A DNA stretch of 12,340 bases from the NCBI GenBank assembly GCA_028281215.1, contig JANQKH010000088.1, positions 1 through 12,340 on the forward strand. The letters run 5' to 3'. Of the stretch, positions 7,645-12,340 are shown piece after piece. The translations under genes were made by a program, and so were the position numbers. Position 1 is the stretch's first letter; each line of letters starts with the position of its first letter. Under the pieces are notes generated by a model. It made no database searches. It saw only the letters and a list, made by a program, of their open reading frames with translations, and was not told the DNA's origin. This stretch comes from Phycisphaeraceae bacterium (GTDB lineage: Bacteria; Planctomycetota; Phycisphaerae; Phycisphaerales; Phycisphaeraceae).

Positions 7645-8352
7645 TTACCTGGGTTTCACATCTTCCTTGAAAAGCTTGCGCACCTTTTCGACCTTAGGCA
7701 GTGCAATCCCTTGAATGTACAGATTGGTCGGATTGTCGCATGCGAAGTTCTGATGGTAGTGCTCCGCTTCGTAAAACTTTTCCAGCGGTTCGAGCGTGGT
7801 GACAATCGGCCGCGGGTAGGCGCCGGCATCGTTGAGCCGTTGGATCATTGCTTCAGCCGCCTGCTTTTCCTGATCGTTGGCATAGAAGATGGCCGAGCGA
7901 TACTGCGGACCCCAGTCGTTGCCCTGCCGGTCTTTGGTCGTCGGATCATGCGTGGCGAAATGGACGGCTAACAGTTTTTCAAAGTCGATGCGTTGCGGGT
8001 CGTAAGTAATGCGCACGACCTCGGCGTGGCGCGTGCGGCCGGTCTTCACCGCGTCGTAGTTGGCTGTTTGCTCGGTGTCTCCAGCATAACCGGACACGAC
8101 GTCGACGACGCCTTCCAACTCTTCGAATACCGCTTCCACACACCAGAAGCAACCGCCGGCGAAGACCGCTTCGGCGCGCTGCCCCGAATCAGGCTTGGCT
8201 TGTGTTTGTGTCTGGCCTTCCGATGTGCCGCCGGTGTTGCCCGGTTCACCGGCATCGTCGGAAAAATGGCAGCCAAATAGCGTCAGGCTCAACATGACCA
8301 TCAGTGTGCATCCTGTCAGTGTTTGAAACTGGTTTTGTTTGGACCCGTGCAT
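7645..8352 (-). CDS. msrA: Peptide methionine sulfoxide reductase MsrA, predicted lipoprotein
   Basis: This 235-residue protein reduces methionine-S-sulfoxide in oxidised proteins. The catalytic motif GGCFWC places the nucleophilic cysteine at C68. Further MsrA hallmarks are GYAGD, YDAVKTGRTRHAEVV, FATHDPTT, the substrate-site block GNDWGPQYRSAIF, and YEAEHYHQNF. The N-terminus has a lysine, a hydrophobic stretch and a lipobox-like SLTLFGC with C28 as lipid attachment site, then a linker of about 30 residues rich in G, T, Q and S before the domain. That predicts an envelope-anchored enzyme. I start at ATG 8352, which gives a normal lipoprotein signal; the frame extends to TTG 8379, which would add nine residues. 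It leads the msrA-glcE-glcF cluster and diverges from the phosphatase gene. Confidence 0.93.
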   Translation of the reverse strand: MHGSKQNQFQTLTGCTLMVMLSLTLFGCHFSDDAGEPGNTGGTSEGQTQTQAKPDSGQRAEAVFAGGCFWCVEAVFEELEGVVDVVSGYAGDTEQTANYDAVKTGRTRHAEVVRITYDPQRIDFEKLLAVHFATHDPTTKDRQGNDWGPQYRSAIFYANDQEKQAAEAMIQRLNDAGAYPRPIVTTLEPLEKFYEAEHYHQNFACDNPTNLYIQGIALPKVEKVRKLFKEDVKPR

Positions 8353-8504
8353 GGGCAAGTTCCATCGGTTCAGTGTCAATTGTGCTTGTCGGATCGTGAC
8401 ATTGTAGGACGAACCCCGCCGCGCGACCCACCTTTCATCGCAATCCGATATGATGCGCGTTTCCCCGATTCGCGTTCGCGTTTCGCAATGATGAGAGGTT
8501 GCCC
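8353..8504. promoter_or_regulatory. Divergent intergenic region between msrA and the phosphatase gene
   Basis: These 152 bases must carry promoters for both directions. On the minus strand TACAAT (8406-8401) could be the msrA -10 element, about 50 bases from its ATG. On the plus strand TATGAT (8449-8454) could be a -10 element for the phosphatase gene. Neither has a convincing -35 hexamer at normal spacing, so both are weak suggestions. Confidence 0.25.
8493..8498 (+). promoter_or_regulatory. Ribosome binding site that fixes the phosphatase start
   Basis: GAGAGG lies six bases before ATG 8505. An upstream TTG at 8499 directly abuts this site with no spacing, so the site favours the ATG. Confidence 0.6.
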
Positions 8505-9407
8505 ATGGCGCTCGATCTTCCCCAAACGGCTCAACCCTGGCTGGGCCTGAACATGCGCGACGCCGAGGTTGTCATCGAACTGTTTGAGCAAGCCACGGCC
8601 GCAAACCTCAACTCCGCGCTGCTCAAAGGTTCAACCGTACACCTGCCGGACCACGGTCGCGTCGTCATGACCGGCGACCTGCACGACCACAGCCCCAACC
8701 TGACCAAGATTCTCAAACTGGCGGCAATCGAAGAAAGCAAAGACCATCACGTGATCCTCCACGAAGTGATTCACGGTGAATCGCTGATCAACGACATGGA
8801 CATGTCAATCCGCATCCTCGCGAAGATCGCCGCGCTCAAGGCAGCTTTTCCCGATCAGGTCCATCTGTTGCAATCGAACCACGAACTGGCGCAGTATCGC
8901 GGCGACGGCATTCTCAAAGGCAATGTAAGTGTGTGCGAACTGTTCGACGCCGGCGTGGATTACATATATGCCGACGATGCGGATGCCGTGCGCGAATCGG
9001 TGCGGAAGTTCATTCGTAGTTACCCGTTGGCGATCCGTGCACCCAAGCGCATTTTGTTCACGCACAGCCTGCCGTCCGCGCGGCAGATGCAAACGTTTGA
9101 TCCCACCATCCTCGATCGCGTGCCGACCGATGAAGACCTTGAGCCGGGCGGCCCCGGTTATGTGCTCAGTTGGGGCCGATACCAGACACAGGATGTGTGC
9201 AACGCCCTGTCCGAAGCGTGGGGTATTGACCTGTTCGTCACTGGTCATCAGCCGGCGGAAATGGGATACGAACTAATGACGCCGACGCTGATGATCCTCG
9301 CCTCAAATCACGATCACGGCATGGCGCTGCCGGTCGACCTGGGTAAACGCTACGACATGGACCGCCTCGTGGAAGGGTTGATGCCGCTCGCGGCGATATC
9401 GGGGTAA
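8505..9407 (+). CDS. PPP-like metallophosphatase with altered motif II
   Basis: A 300-residue protein of the calcineurin-like/PPP phosphoesterase fold, predicted to cleave phosphate esters with two metal ions. Visible motifs in order are VVMTGDLHDH (motif I, D58 and H60), VILHEVIHGE (85-92, at the place of the usual LGDxxDRG), LLQSNHE (motif III, N125 and H126), LFTHS (H187) and FVTGHQP (H248). Motif II lacks the bridging aspartate; E87 is the best positional substitute and H90 is an additional possible ligand. Motif III has S where most relatives have G. No signal peptide or membrane segment is visible, so it is probably cytosolic. It is a single gene, divergent from msrA. Because all other metal ligands are kept, it may be an active variant; a protein or nucleotide substrate cannot be told from sequence. 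Confidence 0.72.
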   Translation: MALDLPQTAQPWLGLNMRDAEVVIELFEQATAANLNSALLKGSTVHLPDHGRVVMTGDLHDHSPNLTKILKLAAIEESKDHHVILHEVIHGESLINDMDMSIRILAKIAALKAAFPDQVHLLQSNHELAQYRGDGILKGNVSVCELFDAGVDYIYADDADAVRESVRKFIRSYPLAIRAPKRILFTHSLPSARQMQTFDPTILDRVPTDEDLEPGGPGYVLSWGRYQTQDVCNALSEAWGIDLFVTGHQPAEMGYELMTPTLMILASNHDHGMALPVDLGKRYDMDRLVEGLMPLAAISG

Positions 9408-9449
9408 TTTTGCACCAGATCGCTCGAAACGTTTCTGCGCACGCGGCGC

Positions 9450-9476
9450 ATCGACTTAGCCGCGTCGCTTGCGACG
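9450..9476 (+). repeat. REP-like hairpin unit, left side of the transposase gene
   Basis: A conserved stretch of 22 bases (9450-9471, containing GACTTAGCCGCGTCGCTTG) recurs in inverted orientation at 10079-10100 with one mismatch. It runs into a perfect small hairpin, CGTCGC-TT-GCGACG (9463-9476). This is the expected layout of a REP element: a short conserved foot followed by a stem-loop. Confidence 0.7.
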
Positions 9477-9499
9477 TGATCCAGCGCGAATCTTTATTC

Positions 9500-10057
9500 T
9501 CAATCACCACCCCCATACCCTTTCACACACGACCAGCGCTGGCGTTTCAAACCATCGCGTTCCGGATTGTTTTCAACGTATGCAATCGCCCGCCGCATGT
9601 CTTGAAGGGAATACAAACGGACGTTCCATCCCCCCGCGGTCCAGGGTGAGTGATCCTCAAACCAGCCCTGCTCGCGCAAAGCGCGGGTGGCTGTGGATTT
9701 GATGTGCCCGATGATCTGCCGAATGGACCGGTCAGCGCTACCCACAACCAGATGCAAATGATTGGGCATGACCGCCAGTGCATAAATGTTGTAGGGCAAC
9801 TCGGCGAACGAGGTCGCAACCACCAAAGCTTGTTCACCGATCAATTTCACGGGTGGATGCGCCAACGCGTCTTGCATCTTTCGTTTTTCGTCTCGATTGA
9901 ATGGTCGATGTGCGACCGATCGGTGCGTATCCACTTTTGTGGCGGGACCGAACTGATACAGATCCCATGAAGCCACGTACTGAGACCACGATCCGCGTGG
10001 TTCGTTGGGTAACCAAGTGCCATAGGTGGTGAAGGTGCAGTGATGCCCCAGTGTCAT
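9500..10057 (-). CDS. REP-associated tyrosine transposase (Y1/HUH family)
   Basis: A 185-residue single-domain Y1 transposase of the IS200/RAYT group, which nicks and joins single-stranded DNA at hairpins. The HUH motif is VMPNHLHLVV with H100 and H102. The probable catalytic tyrosine is Y160 in AIAYVENNPERDGL, the usual Y-x-x-N-P context of RAYTs. FTTYGTWLPNEPRGSW at the N-terminus is a common opening of planctomycete members. The length is normal and the reading frame intact, so it may be active. Start ATG 10057 has a weak purine-rich site (GAGAG) just upstream. There is no TnpB/IscB partner gene. Hairpin repeats on both sides are its likely substrates. Confidence 0.88.
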   Translation of the reverse strand: MTLGHHCTFTTYGTWLPNEPRGSWSQYVASWDLYQFGPATKVDTHRSVAHRPFNRDEKRKMQDALAHPPVKLIGEQALVVATSFAELPYNIYALAVMPNHLHLVVGSADRSIRQIIGHIKSTATRALREQGWFEDHSPWTAGGWNVRLYSLQDMRRAIAYVENNPERDGLKRQRWSCVKGYGGGD

Positions 10058-10071
10058 TTGGTCTCTCGGAG

Positions 10072-10100
10072 CGCGTTACAAGCGACGCGGCTAAGTTGAT
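10072..10100 (-). repeat. REP-like hairpin unit, right side of the transposase gene
   Basis: The inverted copy of the left unit: 21 of 22 bases at 10079-10100 match its reverse complement. The stem here is shorter, CGCGT (10072-10076) with ACGCG (10085-10089) around an eight-base loop, so the hairpin arm has diverged more than the conserved foot. Confidence 0.65.
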
Positions 10101-10135
10101 TCGTTGCTCAATGGAAACACCTGAACCTCACTTGA

Positions 10136-10147
10136 AACTTAGTCGTC
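10136..10147 (+). repeat. Possible degenerate third REP-like unit
   Basis: AACTTAG followed by TCGTC resembles the foot of the left REP-like unit with two bases missing, and it is in inverted orientation to the right unit 36 bases away. The match is short and could be chance. Confidence 0.3.
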
Positions 10148-10162
10148 TCTGCGTATTCATCC

Positions 10163-11359
10163 TCATTTCCCAATCTTCCAGAGCTTTCCATCGCTGCGGA
10201 TAAACAGCGCATCGTGCGCGATCGCCGGTGTGCTCAACACCGTTTCGTTCAGGTCGAGTTGGCCGACTGATTTGCCTTCTTCCTTCAGGCTTACCACTTG
10301 TAACGAACCTTTTTCGTTGACGAGGTACATGTGCGTGGCGTTGGCGACGGGGGTGGCGCTGTACGGGCCTTGCGAGCGGGCGCGCCAGACGGTTTGACCA
10401 TCCTTTGCGGTTGCGGCGGTGATCACGCCGGCGCCGTTGACCACGTAAATGTGCTCGCCGATGACCAGTGAACTGGCCGTCGCCGGTCGCATGCTCGGTC
10501 GACGCCACAGTTGCTGCGGTTCTGTTTGGCCAGGCACGGGCTTGAGTGCGGTCGTACCATGCGAAGGTGCGAAAATCACATCGCCCGCGACCGTTGACGA
10601 GGGAATCGTCGACGCCCCGCCATCGTAATGCCACACCTGTTTGCCGCTACGCGATGCATACGCGGTTAGCCCTTTGCCGGACTGAATCACCACGACGGAC
10701 TTGCCGTTCATGCGCATCGCAACAGGCGAGGTCCAGTTCGCCGACTTAGGCCGATCAACCTTCCACAAGTTCTTGCCTGACTTGGCATCGATGCCCGCCG
10801 AAAACGATTCCGCATCGCTCTCCACCTGCGCGATCAACACGCCATCGACCAACAACAACGACGACGACATGCCAAGGCTGTTACTCGCATTCGGATAATC
10901 ATGCGTCAGCCCACGAAGCCACACGAGGTTGCCCTTGAGGTCGAGGCAGAACAGGTCGTTGCTGGAGTAGAACGCATAAACGTACTTCCCGTCACTGACC
11001 GGCGACGGCGCGGCGACGGACGTCTTCGGATGCGTCATCGTACGCCCGGTCGACCAGAACCGCCGGTCCCACTGCTTCGATCCGTCCTTCGCGCTGAAAC
11101 AGATCACATGCAACTGCGACTGATCCGGCCCGGACGATGCCGTCACAAACACCTTGTCGCCTACCACGATCGGCGAAGACAGACCGCGGCCGGGCAACGC
11201 CTTCGACCACTTGATGCTCTGCCCGCTTAACACCGTCGGCAACTTTGCGGTCGCGGCGACACCGGACGATTCCGGTCCGCGAAACTGCATCCAGTCCGCA
11301 CGACTGTTGGTGGTGCATACCACCAAAGCAATCAAACTTGTCAGGATCGATGTTCGCAT
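10163..11359 (-). CDS. Secreted PQQ-like beta-propeller protein
   Basis: A 398-residue protein with a signal peptide (MRTSILTSLIALVVCTTNSRA, cleavage after about residue 21) and a mature start DWMQFRGPESSG, a frequent opening of planctomycete PQQ-repeat proteins. The body is a series of blade-like repeats such as SSPIVVGDKVFVTAS, LFCLDLKGNLVW, SAGIDAKSGKNLW, LTAYASRSGKQVWHYDG, VITAATAKDGQTVWRA and LQVVSLKEEGKSVG, each a beta strand pair ending in a W-type docking motif. This is the BamB/PQQ_2 propeller fold. Residues of true quinoprotein dehydrogenases are not evident, so a structural or binding role is more likely than PQQ-dependent catalysis. The start is ATG 11359, overlapping by one base the stop of the upstream gene. 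The role in the cell is unknown. Confidence 0.87.
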   Translation of the reverse strand: MRTSILTSLIALVVCTTNSRADWMQFRGPESSGVAATAKLPTVLSGQSIKWSKALPGRGLSSPIVVGDKVFVTASSGPDQSQLHVICFSAKDGSKQWDRRFWSTGRTMTHPKTSVAAPSPVSDGKYVYAFYSSNDLFCLDLKGNLVWLRGLTHDYPNASNSLGMSSSLLLVDGVLIAQVESDAESFSAGIDAKSGKNLWKVDRPKSANWTSPVAMRMNGKSVVVIQSGKGLTAYASRSGKQVWHYDGGASTIPSSTVAGDVIFAPSHGTTALKPVPGQTEPQQLWRRPSMRPATASSLVIGEHIYVVNGAGVITAATAKDGQTVWRARSQGPYSATPVANATHMYLVNEKGSLQVVSLKEEGKSVGQLDLNETVLSTPAIAHDALFIRSDGKLWKIGK

Positions 11360-12340
11360 CACTCCGCTCCTTTCGCATCACTGCTATCCCTGATCGTTAA
11401 TCGTCCACCACCGCGGCCGGCAGAAAGGATCGCCGTCCCGGTTGAATCACACACCCGAAGTTGAAACTGCCACTCGCGCGTCCAGCGCTGTTGCTGTTCG
11501 TCCTGGCAGAGTTTGATCAAAATGGTGTTCGTGCCTTTTTTTATTTGCGTTTTGAGTTTGTATTGATCAATGCGCATGCCGCGGTGGTATTCGTCCCGGC
11601 CGAACACGAATTCGCCGTTGACCCATATTTTCCACGCGTTTTTACAACCGAGGCGAAGTTCGACCGCACGGTCTGACTCGCTGACGAATTCAGTGTAGAG
11701 GTACGCGGTGACACCTTTGAGTTCGCCATACTTCTGGTTCACGTCGACCATGCCGTACTCGTCCTTCGTGCTGAAGTCGGACCATGACACGGCTTCGGTT
11801 TTGCCTTTGTAGGTGGCTTTGAGATCGACGCCTTTTTCTGGTTTGTAGACAGCCTCGAAACCTTTGCGGTCAGTGTTGTCGAACGGGCCGACGACTTTCC
11901 AATCCATGAGGAACCCGAAATGGCGCGGCAGGTCGACTGTACGATCCAATTCACGCAACGCTTTGACAATCGCGTTCACCTGATTCACATCACGCGCCGC
12001 GTGTAAAGCCTGGCGATACAGAATTGCAGCCTGGTCATTCTTTTCCGCTTCGACCAGCGCGGCCGCCTCTTCAATCAACCGCGCCACTGCATCGCGACGC
12101 AGATCGACGCTTGGATCGTTGAGCATGCCCGGCACCAGCTTGTCGGCGAGAGCTTTGTCCTGACCAGCGATCAAGTCGAACGCCAAGCGTCTCGCGCGCG
12201 GGTTGTGGCGACGGTCGAGCAAAAACTCACCCAGTTCCGCCAATGGCAGCGAACCGCCCTTCTCGCGCGTGCGCGAGGCGATGGTCTCAATCGCACTGCG
12301 CAGATAGTTGGCGGCGAGTGGATTGTCGCCGTCAATCGCG
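11359..12340 (-). CDS. HEAT-like plus jelly-roll-like protein, 5' end outside window
   Basis: The frame is open to the right edge, so the N-terminus is missing; a TTG at 12243 only looks like a start, because about 32 sensible codons (including AIDGDNPLAANYLRSAIET) continue upstream. The N-terminal part is helical with HEAT/ARM-like pattern (NPRARRLAFDLI, DPSVDLRRDAVARLI, DQAAILYRQALHAA). From about 11905 downward it changes to beta structure: DWKVVGPFDNTDRKGF, GVTAYLYTEF, LRLGCKNAWKIWVNGEFVFG and KKGTNTILIKLCQ. This is the pattern of a galactose-binding-like jelly roll found in many planctomycete envelope proteins. Its stop (TGA 11361-11359) overlaps the ATG of the PQQ-propeller gene, so the two are translationally coupled. 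I do not recognise a named family, and function is unknown. Confidence 0.75.
   Translation of the reverse strand, partial: AIDGDNPLAANYLRSAIETIASRTREKGGSLPLAELGEFLLDRRHNPRARRLAFDLIAGQDKALADKLVPGMLNDPSVDLRRDAVARLIEEAAALVEAEKNDQAAILYRQALHAARDVNQVNAIVKALRELDRTVDLPRHFGFLMDWKVVGPFDNTDRKGFEAVYKPEKGVDLKATYKGKTEAVSWSDFSTKDEYGMVDVNQKYGELKGVTAYLYTEFVSESDRAVELRLGCKNAWKIWVNGEFVFGRDEYHRGMRIDQYKLKTQIKKGTNTILIKLCQDEQQQRWTREWQFQLRVCDSTGTAILSAGRGGGRLTIRDSSDAKGAE
11367..11372 (-). promoter_or_regulatory. Strong ribosome binding site of the PQQ-propeller gene
   Basis: AAGGAG, seven bases before ATG 11359, lies inside the last codons of the upstream gene. It favours ATG 11359 over the GTG at 11362 and supports coupled translation through the TGATG overlap. 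Confidence 0.75.

Larger units (their letters stand above)
9450..10100 (-). mobile_element. RAYT transposase gene bracketed by inverted REP-like repeats
   Basis: The span runs from the left REP-like unit to the inverted right unit and contains one Y1 transposase gene. It occupies the convergent gap between the phosphatase and PQQ-protein genes, a typical intergenic site. No target duplication is expected for this class and none was seen. Whether it is a mobile IS200-like element or a domesticated RAYT with its REP substrates cannot be decided from one copy; the borders are inferred from the repeats. Confidence 0.55.

Noticed and set aside
9426..9450. Small palindromes (GAAACGTTTC, TGCGC/GCGCA) after the phosphatase gene as a terminator
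   Set aside because: Stems are only five base pairs and no T-tract follows, so they cannot be called a terminator with confidence.
10128..10634. Minus-strand open frame of 168 codons over the PQQ-protein gene
   Set aside because: It is in a shifted frame of the PQQ-propeller gene with arginine-rich translation and no motif.

Overview
The window looks like chromosomal DNA of a planctomycete (Planctomycetota). Three things point there: a very large protein with an N-terminal LEPR-XLL motif and dockerin-type repeats, a secreted PQQ-propeller protein whose mature N-terminus reads DWMQFRGP, and a stand-alone Y1 (REP-associated) transposase in an intergenic gap. The DNA is GC-rich throughout, and I see no block of clearly foreign composition. 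There are no tRNA or rRNA genes, no CRISPR array and no phage module.

Layout. (1) 1-850, minus: a TupA-like ATP-grasp protein cut by the left edge. (2) 851-1203: a divergent promoter region. (3) 1204-4710, plus: a 1168-residue multidomain alpha-amylase (LEPR-XLL, GH13, accessory domains, two dockerin-like calcium repeats). (4) 4711-4875: a convergent gap holding a perfect 27-bp inverted repeat. (5) 8352-4876, minus: msrA (lipoprotein type), glcE and glcF, closely spaced and probably one transcript. (6) 8505-9407, plus: a PPP-like metallophosphatase with an altered second metal motif. (7) 9408-10162: a convergent gap holding a Y1/RAYT transposase (minus) bracketed by inverted hairpin repeats. 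(8) 12340-10163, minus: a partial HEAT/jelly-roll-like gene translationally coupled to a PQQ-propeller protein gene.

Functionally this is a set of short independent units, not one pathway. GlcE and GlcF are two of the three subunits of glycolate oxidase; the catalytic GlcD subunit is not in the window. The amylase is probably exported for starch or glycogen breakdown. The rightmost pair is probably envelope-associated and uncharacterised. The most unusual items are the phosphatase with HExxHG in place of GDxxDRG, the transposase with its flanking hairpin repeats, and the intergenic 27-bp inverted repeat whose arms are themselves hairpins. I found no clear evidence of a wholly new multi-gene system.
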